This document shows, one piece after another, positions 35,908 to 45,576 of a stretch of 64,000 nucleotides of DNA. The stretch spans positions 780,053-844,052 of the forward strand of contig NZ_KB891988.1 in assembly GCF_000373625.1 (NCBI RefSeq). The letters run 5' to 3'. Both the position numbers and the translations under genes were made by a program. The notes under the pieces were generated by a model. That model did not search any database. It was not told the DNA's origin and was given only the letters and a program-made list of their open reading frames with translations. The stretch's first letter is position 1; each line of letters begins with the position of its first letter. The stretch is from Streptomyces sp. LaPpAH-108 (lineage in GTDB: Bacteria; Actinomycetota; Actinomycetes; Streptomycetales; Streptomycetaceae).

Positions 35908-36597
35908 TCAGGGGCAGGCGAGGGCGGGCGGGCACGGAGGGCCGCGTCGTCCCAGGGAGTGCGTCAGAAGAAGGCCGTGCGGGACCGCGGGGCGCGGCCG
36001 GGGGCGCGGGACGCGCCGGGCCGGGGCCGGGCGGACCGCCACGGCGGCCACCGCGAGCAGCAGCGGGCGGAACGTGGTCGTGGCCGCCGCGCGCAGCAGC
36101 GCGGCAAGGGCCCGCTCGCCCCGGCCCAGCCAGGCGGCGGCCAGCAGCCCCACCGCGAGATGCGCGGCGAGCAGCAGCCAGGCGGTGGCCGGGGCCGGGT
36201 GGGCGAGCGGTACGGCCGCCCGCGCGGGGGCGCCGGTCAGCCGGGTCAGCGGGGTGCCCAGCGCCTCGCCCCGGCACAGCAGATCGAGACCGAAGGTGTG
36301 CAGCGGGCCCGCCACCGGGCCGCCCGCGCGGCCGTAGCAGGCGTGCTGCCCGGTGGTGAAGACCGTGTCCGCCGCCAGCTCCAGCGGGACCAGGAGGGCC
36401 GCGATACGGCCGGAGCCGCGCTCGCGGCCCGCCAGCGCGTACGCCGCGAGGAACACCCCGCAGGCGACCGCGAGCACGGTCACCGGCGGCAGCGGGGCGC
36501 GGGACAGCAGGACGTGCGACGCGGCGGCGAGCGTCACGGTGCAGGCCGTGAACAGCGCCGCGCGCACGGCCCTGAGCTGAGTCCCGGATATGTCCAT
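35908..36597 (-). CDS. Unrecognised integral membrane protein
   Basis: 229 aa from the ATG at 36597 (MDISGTQLRAVRAALFTACT). About five or six hydrophobic segments span residues 10-190, then an Arg/Pro-rich tail of about 40 residues ends PPALACP. The loop contains HACYGRAGGPVAGPLHTFG with single Cys and His residues. I do not recognise a family. Lies on the minus strand between the DsbA-like gene and the DUF2252 gene. The open frame extends further upstream into DUF2252 sequence, which is a shadow. Confidence 0.65.
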   Translation of the reverse strand: MDISGTQLRAVRAALFTACTVTLAAASHVLLSRAPLPPVTVLAVACGVFLAAYALAGRERGSGRIAALLVPLELAADTVFTTGQHACYGRAGGPVAGPLHTFGLDLLCRGEALGTPLTRLTGAPARAAVPLAHPAPATAWLLLAAHLAVGLLAAAWLGRGERALAALLRAAATTTFRPLLLAVAAVAVRPAPARRVPRPRPRPAVPHGLLLTHSLGRRGPPCPPALACP

Positions 36598-36665
36598 GGT
36601 GAGAGCAGAGTCTGTCACGTACGCGGTGAAGGGGACCTCAAAGGTCCCGGACGGCGCCGGGAAGG

Positions 36666-37991
36666 TTACAGCCCCGGAATCCGGCCGTTGCGGAACAGGT
36701 CGAGGAAGATCTGGTGGTCGGCCCGCGCGCGGGCGCCGTAGCTGTGGGCGAAGTCCACCAGGAGGGGCGCGAAGCTCTCCTCGTCGGCCGCGAGGGCCGC
36801 GTCGATGGCGCGCTCGGTGGAGAACGGGACCAGCGACTCGCCGGACTGGTCGTCGGCGGCGGCGTGCATGGTGGCCGTGGCCCGGCCGAGGTCGGCGACG
36901 ACGGTCGCGATCTCCTCCGGGTCGTCGATGTCGCCCCAGTCCAGGTCGACCGCGTACGGCGAGATCTCGGCGACCAGCTGGCCCGCGCCGTCCAGCTCGG
37001 TCCAGCCGAGCCACGGGTCGGCGTGCGCCTGGAGGGCGCGCTGGGAGATCACCGTGCGGTGGCCCTCGTGCTGGAAGTAGCCGCTGATCGCCGGGTCGGT
37101 GATGTGCCGGGAGACGGCCGGGGTCTGGGCCTGCTTGATGTAGATCACCACATCGTTCTCCAGGGCGTCGGTGGCGCCCTCCAGGAGGACGTTGTACGAC
37201 GGCAGCCCGGCCGAGCCGATGCCGATGCCCCGGCGGCCCACGACGTCCTTCACCCGGTACGACTCCGGGCGGACCAGGCTGCTCTCCGGCAGGGTCTCCA
37301 GGTAGCCGTCGAAGGCGGCCAGGACCTTGTAGCGGGTGGCCGCGTCCAGCTCGACGGAGCCGCCGCCCGGCGCGAAACGGCGCTCGAAGTCGCGGATCTC
37401 GGTCATCGACTCCAGGAGCCCGAACCGGGTCAGCGAGCGGGCGTCACGCAGCGCGTCCAGGAGCGGGCCCTCGGCGGTGTCCAGGGTGAACGGCGGCACC
37501 TCGTCGTCCTTGGCGCCGGTGGCCAGCGCGTGGACGCGCTCGCGGTAGGCCGCCGCGTAGACCGTGACCAGCTCGGTGATCTGCTCGTCGCTGAGCGCCT
37601 TCGCGTACCCGATCAGCGCGATCGAGGCGGCGAAGCGCTTGAGGTCCCAGGTGAAGGGGCCGACGTACGCCTCGTCGAAGTCGTTGACGTTGAAGACCAG
37701 GCGGCCGTTGGAGTCCATGTACGTGCCGAAGTTCTCGGCGTGCAGATCGCCGTGTATCCACACGCGCGAGGTGCGCTCGTCCAGGTACGGGCCGCCGCGC
37801 TTGTCGGCATCCAGGTCGTGGTAGAAGAGGCAGGCCGTGCCCCGGTAGAAGGCGAAGGCGCTCGCGGCCATCTTGCGGAACTTCACCCGGAACGCGGCCG
37901 GATCGGCGGCCAGGAGCCGGCCGAAGGCGGTGTCGAAGACGGCGAGGATCTCCTCGCCGCGCTGCTCGTCGCTGAGCTGGGGTACCGACAT
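36666..37991 (-). CDS. DUF2252 family protein (kinase-like fold)
   Basis: 441 aa from the ATG at 37991, with AGGAGG about 10 nt upstream; upstream in-frame sequence lacks coding character. The core VWIHGDLHAENFGTY (near 108-122) and FNVNDFDEAYVGPFTWDLKR (near 130-149) match the phosphotransferase-like catalytic loop and the DFD motif of the DUF2252 family. The fold suggests a kinase of unknown substrate. Divergent from dnaE with about 200 nt between. Confidence 0.85.
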   Translation of the reverse strand: MSVPQLSDEQRGEEILAVFDTAFGRLLAADPAAFRVKFRKMAASAFAFYRGTACLFYHDLDADKRGGPYLDERTSRVWIHGDLHAENFGTYMDSNGRLVFNVNDFDEAYVGPFTWDLKRFAASIALIGYAKALSDEQITELVTVYAAAYRERVHALATGAKDDEVPPFTLDTAEGPLLDALRDARSLTRFGLLESMTEIRDFERRFAPGGGSVELDAATRYKVLAAFDGYLETLPESSLVRPESYRVKDVVGRRGIGIGSAGLPSYNVLLEGATDALENDVVIYIKQAQTPAVSRHITDPAISGYFQHEGHRTVISQRALQAHADPWLGWTELDGAGQLVAEISPYAVDLDWGDIDDPEEIATVVADLGRATATMHAAADDQSGESLVPFSTERAIDAALAADEESFAPLLVDFAHSYGARARADHQIFLDLFRNGRIPGL

Positions 37992-38191
37992 CGCGGGATG
38001 CCTCCTGGTGCTGGTGCGGTGCGTGCGAAAAACGAGGGAGCGGCCACGGCGCGCTTCCCCGTCTCCAACGGGCGAGGCGGCGCGGGAGTGCCCGGTTCCC
38101 GAGGAAGGTACGTGGACGGAGCCCGGGAGTGTCAGTGCCGGGGCATAGACTTCTTCGCTGTCCCCCCGCCGGTTCATCTGGAGGCCACATC

Positions 38192-41100
38192 GTGTCGAAG
38201 CCGCCCTTCACGCACCTGCACGTCCACACCCAGTACTCGCTGCTGGACGGTGCCGCGCGGCTCAAGGACATGTTCAATGCCTGCAATGAGATGGGCATGA
38301 CACACATCGCCATGTCCGACCACGGCAACCTCCATGGCGCGTACGACTTCTTCCACACCGCGAAGAAGGCCGGGATCACCCCGATCATCGGGATCGAGGC
38401 GTATGTCGCCCCCGAGTCCCGGCGCAACAAGCGCAAGATCCAGTGGGGCCAGCCGCACCAGAAGCGGGACGACGTCTCCGGTTCGGGTGGTTACACCCAC
38501 AAGACGATGTGGGCGGTGAACAAGACCGGGCTGCACAACATCTTCCGGCTGTCCTCCGACGCGTACGCCGAGGGCTGGCTGCAGAAGTGGCCGCGCATGG
38601 ACAAGGAGACCATCTCGCAGTGGTCCGAGGGCATCGTCGCCTCCACCGGCTGCCCCTCCGGCGAGGTGCAGACCCGGCTGCGCCTCGGCCAGTTCGACGA
38701 GGCCCTCAAGGCCGCCTCCGACTACCAGGACATCTTCGGCAAGGACCGGTACTTCCTGGAGCTGATGGACCACGGCATCGACATCGAGCACCGGGTCCGC
38801 GACGGCCTCCTGGAGATCGGCAAGAAGCTCGGCATCCCGCCGCTGGTCACCAACGACTCGCACTACACCTACGCGCACGAGGCCGCCGCCCACGACGCCC
38901 TGCTGTGCATCCAGACCGGCAAGAACCTCTCCGAGCCCGGCCGCTTCAAGTTCGACGGCACCGGCTACTACCTCAAGTCCACGGACGAGATGTACGCCAT
39001 CGACTCCTCGGACGCCTGGCAGGAGGGCTGCGCCAACACCCTCCTGGTGGCCGAGATGGTCGACACCACGGGCATGTTCGAGGCCAAGAACCTCATGCCC
39101 AGGTTCGACATCCCCGAGGGCTACACCGAGGTCACCTGGTTCAAGGAGGAGGTCCGCCGGGGCATGGAGCGCCGCTTCCCCGGCGGCGTCCCCGAGGACC
39201 GCCAGAAGCAGGCCGAGTACGAGATGGACGTCATCATCTCGATGGGCTTCCCCGGCTACTTCCTCGTGGTCGCCGACTTCATCATGTGGGCCAAGAACAA
39301 CGGCATCGCGGTCGGCCCCGGCCGAGGCTCCGCGGCCGGTTCGATCGTCGCGTACGCCATGGGCATCACCGACCTCGACCCGATCCCGCACGGCCTGATC
39401 TTCGAGCGGTTCCTCAACCCCGAGCGCATCTCGATGCCCGATGTCGACATCGACTTCGACGAGCGCAGGCGCGTCGAGGTGATCCGGTACGTGACCGAGA
39501 AGTACGGCGCCGACAAGGTCGCCATGATCGGCACCTACGGCACCATCAAGGCCAAGAACGCGATCAAGGACTCCGCGCGTGTGCTCGGCTACCCGTACGC
39601 GATGGGCGACCGGATCACCAAGGCCATGCCCGCCGACGTCCTCGGCAAGGGCATCCCGCTCTCCGGCATCACCGACCCGAGCCACCCCCGCTATTCGGAG
39701 GCGGGCGAGGTCCGGGGGATGTACGAGAACGAGCCGGACGTGAAGAAGGTCATCGACACCGCGCGCGGTGTGGAGGGCCTGGTGAGGCAGATGGGTGTGC
39801 ACGCCGCCGGCGTGATCATGTCCAGCGAGACCATCACCGAGCACGTCCCGGTGTGGGTGCGCCACACCGACGGTGTGACCATCACCCAGTGGGACTACCC
39901 GAGCTGTGAGTCGCTCGGCCTGCTGAAGATGGACTTCCTGGGCCTGCGCAACCTCACGATCATGGACGACGCCGTCAAGATGGTGAAGGCCAACAAGGGG
40001 ATCGACATCGATCTCCTGGGCCTCCCGCTCGACGACCCGAAGACCTTCGAACTGCTCCAGCGCGGCGACACCCTCGGCGTCTTCCAGTTCGACGGCGGCC
40101 CCATGCGCTCGCTGCTGCGCCTGATGAAGCCGGACAACTTCGAAGACATCTCCGCCGTCTCCGCCCTGTACCGGCCGGGCCCGATGGGCATGAACTCCCA
40201 CACGAACTACGCGCTGCGCAAGAACGGGCAGCAGGAGATCACGCCGATCCACCCCGAGCTGGAGGAGCCGCTCAAGGAGGTCCTGGACGTCACCTACGGC
40301 CTGATCGTCTACCAGGAGCAGGTGCAGAAGGCCGCCCAGATCATCGCGGGCTACTCGCTCGGCGAGGCCGACATCCTCCGCCGCGTGATGGGCAAGAAGA
40401 AGCCCGAGGAACTGGCGAAGAACTTCGTCCTGTTCCAGAAGGGCGCCCGCGACAAGGGCTTCAGCGACGAGGCGATCCAGGCGCTGTGGGACGTGCTGGT
40501 CCCGTTCGCCGGCTACGCGTTCAACAAGGCGCACTCCGCCGCGTACGGCCTGGTGTCCTACTGGACCGCCTACCTCAAGGCCAACTACCCGGCCGAGTAC
40601 ATGGCCGGACTGCTGACCTCCGTCAAGGACGACAAGGACAAGTCGGCGGTCTACCTCAACGAGTGCCGCCGCATGGGCATCAAGGTGCTCCCGCCGAACG
40701 TCAACGAGTCGGAGTCCAACTTCGCCGCCCAGGGCGACGACGTGATCCTCTTCGGCCTCTCCGCGGTGCGCAACGTCGGCACCAACGTGGTGGAGGCGAT
40801 CATCCGGGGCCGCAAGGCCAAGGGGAAGTACCTCTCCTTCCCGGACTATCTCGACAAGGTCGAGGCGGTCGCCTGCAACAAGCGCACCACCGAGTCGCTG
40901 ATCAAGGCCGGTGCCTTCGACTCGATGAACCACACCCGCAAGGGCCTGACCGCGCAGTACGAGCCGATGATCGACAACGTGGTCGCGGTCAAGCGCAAGG
41001 AGGCCGAGGGGCAGTTCGACCTCTTCGGCGGCATGGGCGAGGAGGCGAGCGACGAGCCCGGCTTCGGACTCGACGTCCAGTTCACCGACGAGGAGTGGGA

Positions 41101-41731
41101 CAAGACCTATCTCCTCGCCCAGGAACGGGAGATGCTCGGTCTCTACGTCTCCGACCACCCGCTCTTCGGCCTGGAGCACGTGCTCTCCGACAAGGCGGAC
41201 GCGGGCATCTCCCAGCTGACCGGCGGCGAGCACTCCGACGGCGCCGTGGTGACCATCGGCGGCATCATCTCCGGCCTCCAGCGCAAGATGACCAAGCAGG
41301 GCAACGCCTGGGCCATCGCCACCGTGGAAGACCTCGCGGGCTCCATCGAGTGCATGTTCTTCCCGGCCACCTACCAGCTCATCTCGACCCAACTCGTCGA
41401 GGACGCCGTGGTGTTCGTCAAGGGACGGCTCGACAAGCGCGAGGACGTGCCCCGGCTCGTCGCCATGGAACTCCAGGTGCCCGACCTGTCCAACGCGGGC
41501 ACCAACGCGCCGGTGATCCTCACCATCCCGGCCACCCGCGTCACCCCGCCCATGGTCAGCCGCCTCGGCGAGATCCTCAGCCACCACAAGGGCGACAGCG
41601 AGGTCCGCATCAAGCTCCAAGGACCGCACAAGACCACCGTGCTGCGCCTGGACCGCCACCGGGTCAAGCCCGACCCGGCGCTCTACGGCGACCTGAAGGT
41701 GCTGCTCGGCCCGTCCTGCCTGGCGGGCTGA
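38192..41731 (+). CDS. dnaE: DNA polymerase III alpha subunit DnaE
   Basis: 1179 aa from the GTG at 38192 with GGAGG 7 nt upstream. Replicative C-family polymerase. The PHP domain starts THLHVHTQYSLLDG (residues 6-20) with SDHGNLHGAYDFF. The catalytic aspartates are in PDVDIDFDERR near 415-424, with PGRGSAAGS just before. Finger and beta-clamp-binding regions follow, and an OB-fold (about 1000-1080) includes VTIGGIISGLQRKMT. Full length for actinobacterial DnaE1. The error-prone DnaE2 is typically shorter and located with imuA/B genes, which are absent here. It is followed by a strong terminator. Confidence 0.95.
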   Translation: MSKPPFTHLHVHTQYSLLDGAARLKDMFNACNEMGMTHIAMSDHGNLHGAYDFFHTAKKAGITPIIGIEAYVAPESRRNKRKIQWGQPHQKRDDVSGSGGYTHKTMWAVNKTGLHNIFRLSSDAYAEGWLQKWPRMDKETISQWSEGIVASTGCPSGEVQTRLRLGQFDEALKAASDYQDIFGKDRYFLELMDHGIDIEHRVRDGLLEIGKKLGIPPLVTNDSHYTYAHEAAAHDALLCIQTGKNLSEPGRFKFDGTGYYLKSTDEMYAIDSSDAWQEGCANTLLVAEMVDTTGMFEAKNLMPRFDIPEGYTEVTWFKEEVRRGMERRFPGGVPEDRQKQAEYEMDVIISMGFPGYFLVVADFIMWAKNNGIAVGPGRGSAAGSIVAYAMGITDLDPIPHGLIFERFLNPERISMPDVDIDFDERRRVEVIRYVTEKYGADKVAMIGTYGTIKAKNAIKDSARVLGYPYAMGDRITKAMPADVLGKGIPLSGITDPSHPRYSEAGEVRGMYENEPDVKKVIDTARGVEGLVRQMGVHAAGVIMSSETITEHVPVWVRHTDGVTITQWDYPSCESLGLLKMDFLGLRNLTIMDDAVKMVKANKGIDIDLLGLPLDDPKTFELLQRGDTLGVFQFDGGPMRSLLRLMKPDNFEDISAVSALYRPGPMGMNSHTNYALRKNGQQEITPIHPELEEPLKEVLDVTYGLIVYQEQVQKAAQIIAGYSLGEADILRRVMGKKKPEELAKNFVLFQKGARDKGFSDEAIQALWDVLVPFAGYAFNKAHSAAYGLVSYWTAYLKANYPAEYMAGLLTSVKDDKDKSAVYLNECRRMGIKVLPPNVNESESNFAAQGDDVILFGLSAVRNVGTNVVEAIIRGRKAKGKYLSFPDYLDKVEAVACNKRTTESLIKAGAFDSMNHTRKGLTAQYEPMIDNVVAVKRKEAEGQFDLFGGMGEEASDEPGFGLDVQFTDEEWDKTYLLAQEREMLGLYVSDHPLFGLEHVLSDKADAGISQLTGGEHSDGAVVTIGGIISGLQRKMTKQGNAWAIATVEDLAGSIECMFFPATYQLISTQLVEDAVVFVKGRLDKREDVPRLVAMELQVPDLSNAGTNAPVILTIPATRVTPPMVSRLGEILSHHKGDSEVRIKLQGPHKTTVLRLDRHRVKPDPALYGDLKVLLGPSCLAG

Positions 41732-41771
41732 ACACACCGGGTACGGCAGTGAAAAAGCGGTGAGCAAGCAG

Positions 41772-41814
41772 TGAGAGAAGGGGCGCACCCCGCGGGAGTG
41801 CGCCCCTTCTCTCA
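41772..41814 (+). terminator. Intrinsic terminator after dnaE
   Basis: A perfect 17-bp stem (41772-41788 with 41798-41814) surrounds a 9-nt loop that is itself partly palindromic. It ends dnaE transcription and may also serve the converging 58-aa gene. Confidence 0.9.
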
Positions 41815-41849
41815 TCCGCTCGCCGGGCTCATATGCCCTTCAAAAGCAC

Positions 41850-42026
41850 TCAGTTGTGGCCGAAGCGCTTGTTCTGCTTGCGGGCGTAGTCCGAGGCGCC
41901 GCCGACGCCCTGCGTGGCGGACTCGTGCGTCTGCTCGGCCTGCCGCTGCGAGTTCTCCGTGGCCTGCTCGGCCTGGGACGAGCGGCTCTTCGGACCGGTC
42001 TGCTTGCGGTTCTTGTTCTTGGCCAT
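41850..42026 (-). CDS. 58-aa hydrophilic protein of unknown function
   Basis: The ATG at 42026 is preceded by AGGAGG, and translation gives MAKNKNRKQTGPKSRSSQAE, then a Gln/Glu/Thr-rich middle and SDYARKQNKRFGHN at the end. The protein is Lys/Gln/Asn-rich without hydrophobic segments, looks disordered, and has a composition similar to small acid-soluble or spore-associated proteins. I do not recognise a named family. It is transcribed toward dnaE from the 215-nt gap shared with the NYN gene. The good ribosome site and codon use support a real gene. Confidence 0.7.
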   Translation of the reverse strand: MAKNKNRKQTGPKSRSSQAEQATENSQRQAEQTHESATQGVGGASDYARKQNKRFGHN

Positions 42027-42241
42027 GGGGATCTGCCTCCTGAAGGGGGTCTAGGGGCCAGGGCCGTCATCAGATTCACATACGCTGACATCAATCGCAT
42101 GTCGGATAATTACCGTCTGTGACAGGGATGGTGAGGGCGCGAGCGCCGGAAACGCCACGCCGAAGATCGAGTTCGGGCCGTTAACCCCCGGGCGGTCGGG
42201 CAGACTCGAAGGAAGTCCGAAGCAAAACTCCGGGGAAGAGG

Positions 42242-43483
42242 GTGAGTCGCGTGGACCGCTGCATCGTCCTGGTGGACGCCGGGTATCTGCTGGGTGCCGC
42301 CGCCAGCCTCCTCGCCGGTGAACCCTCGCGGTCCCGGATCACCGTCGACCACCCCGCGCTGATCCAGGCCCTGCGCGAGCGCGCCGAGGCCGAGACCGGG
42401 CGCCCCCTGCTGCGCATCTACTGGTTCGACGGCGCCCCCGACCGGGTGCCGCAGCCCGAGCACCGCAGACTGCGGGTGATGCCCCGGGTCACCGTCCGGC
42501 TCGGCGCTCTGACCCGTACCGACGGGCGCTGGGCGCAGAAGGGCGTCGACGCGGCCATGCACGCCGAGCTGACCGAGCTGGCCCGCAACCGCGCCTGTTC
42601 CGACATCGTCCTGGTCACCGGCGACGGCGATCTGCTGCCCGGCATGATGGCCGCCAAGGAACACGGCGTCGCCGTCCACCTGTGGGCCGTCCAGGCCGCC
42701 GACGGCGACTACAACCAGTCCGAGGACCTGGTCGCCGAGGCCGACGAGCGGCGCGTCCTCGACCGCGCCTGGATCATCCAGGCCGTCCGCGCCAAGGAAC
42801 TCACCGGCGTCTGCGCCCCGCCGCCCCCGCCCCGCCCCGACATCGCCGCGATCCTCTCCGCCCCGCTGCCCGACTCCGCGCTCGCCCCCTCCGGGGAGCG
42901 CGCCGACGAGGAGACCGCCCACCCCCACCCGGCGGGCGGGCACACCCGCAACGGCGCCGAGGAGCGGCCCAGCGCCCCCAAGGGCGTCCCCACCCCGAAG
43001 GACCTCGCCGCGCTGCGCGCGCCCGGCGCGGCCTCCCCGCACCCCGCGCAGCACCCGGCCAGCGCCACCTTGCGCTGGTCCTCCGACAAGGGCTGGGTGG
43101 ACCGCCCCGGCACCCCCGCCGAGCCGCCCGAGGCCGCCTCCATGCCGACTCTCGCCCAGCTCACCACCGCCGAGCAGCGCTGGGCGGACCGCGAGGAGGA
43201 CATCACCACCGTCGGCGGCGACCCCTACGAGGTCGGCCAGGTCTTCGCCCGCCGCTGGATGTCCCGGCTCGGCGACCAGGGCCATCTGCACCGGCTGTCC
43301 GCGATGTACCCGCGCATCCCGCACCGCATCGACGGCGAGCTGCTGCGCTACGCCGCCCGCTTCGGCCTGCTCGCCCACAAGGACGACCAGATCGACGAGC
43401 ACGACCGTTACGCCATCCGGGCGGGCTTCTGGCGGGAGTTCGACGTCCCGGCGACCGCCGCCGACGCCCCGGCAGGGGAGTGA
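42242..43483 (+). CDS. NYN-domain (PIN-like) putative ribonuclease
   Basis: 413 aa from GTG at 42242 (GGGGAAGAGG upstream). The N-terminal NYN domain (about 5-175) has the acidic residues of the family: VLVDAGYLL (D12), IYWFDGAPD and DIVLVTGDGDLLPGM. A low-complexity Pro/Ala region (about 190-290) links to a C-terminal alpha/beta region of about 120 residues with YEVGQVFARRWMSRL and HRIDGELLRYAARFG, which I do not recognise beyond its recurrence with NYN domains. Probable RNA-processing enzyme; target unknown. Confidence 0.78.
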   Translation: MSRVDRCIVLVDAGYLLGAAASLLAGEPSRSRITVDHPALIQALRERAEAETGRPLLRIYWFDGAPDRVPQPEHRRLRVMPRVTVRLGALTRTDGRWAQKGVDAAMHAELTELARNRACSDIVLVTGDGDLLPGMMAAKEHGVAVHLWAVQAADGDYNQSEDLVAEADERRVLDRAWIIQAVRAKELTGVCAPPPPPRPDIAAILSAPLPDSALAPSGERADEETAHPHPAGGHTRNGAEERPSAPKGVPTPKDLAALRAPGAASPHPAQHPASATLRWSSDKGWVDRPGTPAEPPEAASMPTLAQLTTAEQRWADREEDITTVGGDPYEVGQVFARRWMSRLGDQGHLHRLSAMYPRIPHRIDGELLRYAARFGLLAHKDDQIDEHDRYAIRAGFWREFDVPATAADAPAGE

Positions 43484-43585
43484 CCAGGGGCTGGACCGGC
43501 GCCGGACCGGGACGGAACCGGCGGATGCCGAGATGAGGTGCCCCAAAGACGAGTAAAGGGTCCGCACCCCGTACGCTCCTCCCTT

Positions 43586-44599
43586 GTGAGGACGCGCGCG
43601 GGACAGGCACTTCGGTACGGCGAGGCCGTACGCGTGCGCGGGCTCTGCAAGACCTACCCGCCCGTCAAGGGACGGCGCGGAGCCCCCGGCACGCCCGAGG
43701 TACGGGCCACCGACCAGGTGGACCTCCAGGTGCGCGGCGGCGAGGTCTTCGGGCTGCTCGGCCCGAACGGCGCGGGCAAGTCCACCCTCGTACGCCAGCT
43801 CACCGGGCTGCTGCGCCCCGACTCCGGCAGCGTCGAGATCCTCGGCCACGACATCGTGCGCCACCCCGAGCGGGCCGCCCGCATCCTCGCCTACCTCGGC
43901 CAGGAGTCCTCCGCCCTGGACGAGCTGACCGTCGCCCTCGCCGTCGAGACCACCGCGCGGCTGCGCGGCCTGGACGCACGGCGGGCGCGGGAGGAGCGGG
44001 ACGCCGTCCTGGACGAGCTGGAACTCGGTCCGCTCGCCGGGCGCCCGCTGACCAGGCTGTCCGGCGGACAGCGGCGGCTCGCCTGTGTGGCCGCCGCGCT
44101 CGTCGGGGACCGCCCGCTGCTCGTCCTGGACGAACCCACCACCGGCATGGACCCGGTGGCCCGGCGCGCGGTCTGGACGGCCGTGGACCGGCGGCGGGCC
44201 GAGCACGGCACGACCGTGCTGCTCGTCACCCACAACGTCATCGAGGCCGAGACCGTCCTGGACCGGGTCGCCGTGCTCGACCGGGGCCGGGTGATCGCCT
44301 GCGACACCCCGTCCGGGCTCAAGGAACGCGTCTCCGGCGAGGTGCGGGTGGAGCTGGTGTGGCGCGAGCGGGCACCCCTGGAGGTGCCCGAGGTCGCCGT
44401 GCTGCGCGAGCGGGCCACCGAGTCGGGCCGTCGCTGGACCCTCCGGCTCGCCCCCGAGGAGGCGCGGGCCGCCGTCGCCACCGTCACCGGCGGGGCCGCC
44501 TTCGCCGCGCTGGACGACTTCACGCTGGCCACCCCCAGCCTGGAGGACGTCTACCTGGCGCTCGGCGGCGCGGCCCGGCAGGGGCTGGTGAAGGGATGA
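43586..44599 (+). CDS. ABC transporter ATP-binding protein
   Basis: 337 aa from GTG at 43586; an alternative GTG at 43538 adds 16 residues. TACGCT ends 9 nt before the GTG, and no ribosome site is seen, so a leaderless start is plausible. Walker A is GPNGAGKST, the signature LSGGQRR and Walker B LVLDEPTTGMD, followed by the H-loop VTHN. The C-terminal extension fits drug/multidrug DrrA-type exporter ATPases. It pairs with the permease at 44721 through a 42-aa overlapping ORF. Confidence 0.92.
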   Translation: MRTRAGQALRYGEAVRVRGLCKTYPPVKGRRGAPGTPEVRATDQVDLQVRGGEVFGLLGPNGAGKSTLVRQLTGLLRPDSGSVEILGHDIVRHPERAARILAYLGQESSALDELTVALAVETTARLRGLDARRAREERDAVLDELELGPLAGRPLTRLSGGQRRLACVAAALVGDRPLLVLDEPTTGMDPVARRAVWTAVDRRRAEHGTTVLLVTHNVIEAETVLDRVAVLDRGRVIACDTPSGLKERVSGEVRVELVWRERAPLEVPEVAVLRERATESGRRWTLRLAPEEARAAVATVTGGAAFAALDDFTLATPSLEDVYLALGGAARQGLVKG

Positions 44600-44724
44600 G
44601 CGAGGGCCCGGCCGTGACCCCGCTGAGCGCGGAACCCGCCGCATCCGTATGGTCCCAGTGGACGCCGTGGTCCCTGGAGGACGGCGCCCCCGCCGCCGTC
44701 GGGAAGAGGAGCAGCTCGTCGTGA
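44596..44724 (+). CDS. 42-aa ORF bridging ABC ATPase and permease
   Basis: The ATG at 44596 overlaps the ATPase stop (ATGA), and its TGA (44722-44724) overlaps the permease GTG (GTGA). The product begins MSEGPAVTPLSAEPAASVW and holds three Trp residues in WSQWTPWSLEDG, then KRSSSS. No family recognised. It may be a small peptide or only a device coupling permease translation to the ATPase. Without it the 121-nt gap would be uncoupled. Confidence 0.45.
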   Translation: MSEGPAVTPLSAEPAASVWSQWTPWSLEDGAPAAVGKRSSSS

Positions 44725-45542
44725 GTGTCGTACCCGCGGAGGTCCGGCCCAGTGCCGTGCGGACCGTGCCCGAGCAGGCCCGGGGCGCGGTCGAACTGGG
44801 CCCGCCCGCGCAGTTCGGACCGTCGCTGGCCGCCGTCTACCGCGCACAGCTCTCCCGCGCTCGGGTGGCGCGCATCCCGCTGCTGTTCGTGGCGGTCTTC
44901 CAGTCCGTCGGCATCGCCGTGATGATGCGCGGGGTCGTCGACGGCGGCCCCGAGGCGTGGTCGGTGGTGGCCGGTTCGTCCGTGCTGGTCGTCGCCTATG
45001 TGGCGCTGAACCTGCTCTCGCAGTACTTCGGCCAGCTGCGCGCGAGCGGCGGTCTCGACCACTACGCCACCCTGCCGGTGCCGCCCGCCGCCGTGGTGCT
45101 GGGCGCGGCAGCCGCGTACGCCTCCTTCACCGTGCCCGGCACGCTGGTCACCGCGCTCTTCGGCTGCGCGCTGTTCGGGCTGCCGGTCTCCAACATCTGG
45201 GTCCTGCTGGCGGTGATCCCGCTCGCCGGGGCCGCGCTCTCCGGCGTCGGCGCCGCCTGCGGACTGCTCGCCCCGCGCCCCGAACTGGCCACCCTGCTCG
45301 GCCAGCTGGGCATGTCGGCGGCGCTGCTGCTCGGCGTGCTGCCCGCCGACCGGATGCCCGGGATCGTGCGGCTGGCCCGCGATCTGCTGCCCTCGACCTA
45401 CGGCGTCGAGGCGTACGCCCGCACCTTCGGTCCGCACCCCGACTGGGCCGTCGTCCTCGCTGACCTGGGGGTGTGCGCGGGCGTCGGGGTGATCTCCCTC
45501 GCGGTGGCCACCCGGGCCTATCGCCGGGCCGCCGTCCGGTGA
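44721..45542 (+). CDS. ABC-2 type transporter permease
   Basis: 273 aa from the GTG at 44721, chosen because GAAGAGGAGC precedes it; in-frame starts exist back to 44649 but would need the small ORF to be ignored. Six hydrophobic segments lie from about residue 52 to 265, the usual layout for ABC-2 exporters. The loop QYFGQLRASGGLDHYATLPV after TM2 is typical. Partner of the ATPase at 43586. Substrate unknown; Streptomyces exporters of this form often handle lipids or antibiotics. Confidence 0.88.
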   Translation: MSVVPAEVRPSAVRTVPEQARGAVELGPPAQFGPSLAAVYRAQLSRARVARIPLLFVAVFQSVGIAVMMRGVVDGGPEAWSVVAGSSVLVVAYVALNLLSQYFGQLRASGGLDHYATLPVPPAAVVLGAAAAYASFTVPGTLVTALFGCALFGLPVSNIWVLLAVIPLAGAALSGVGAACGLLAPRPELATLLGQLGMSAALLLGVLPADRMPGIVRLARDLLPSTYGVEAYARTFGPHPDWAVVLADLGVCAGVGVISLAVATRAYRRAAVR

Positions 45543-45576
45543 CGCGGCGCACAGCACGACCTGGCACGATGTCAGG

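Noticed and set aside
38192..41731. Error-prone DnaE2
   Set aside because: The PHP motif residues and full length match DnaE1, and no imuA/imuB genes are adjacent.
38174..41815. Open minus-strand frame of about 1213 codons opposite dnaE
   Set aside because: Exact mirror of dnaE codon bias; composition His/Asp/Val/Gly-rich with no known motif. DnaE motifs on the plus strand are complete.
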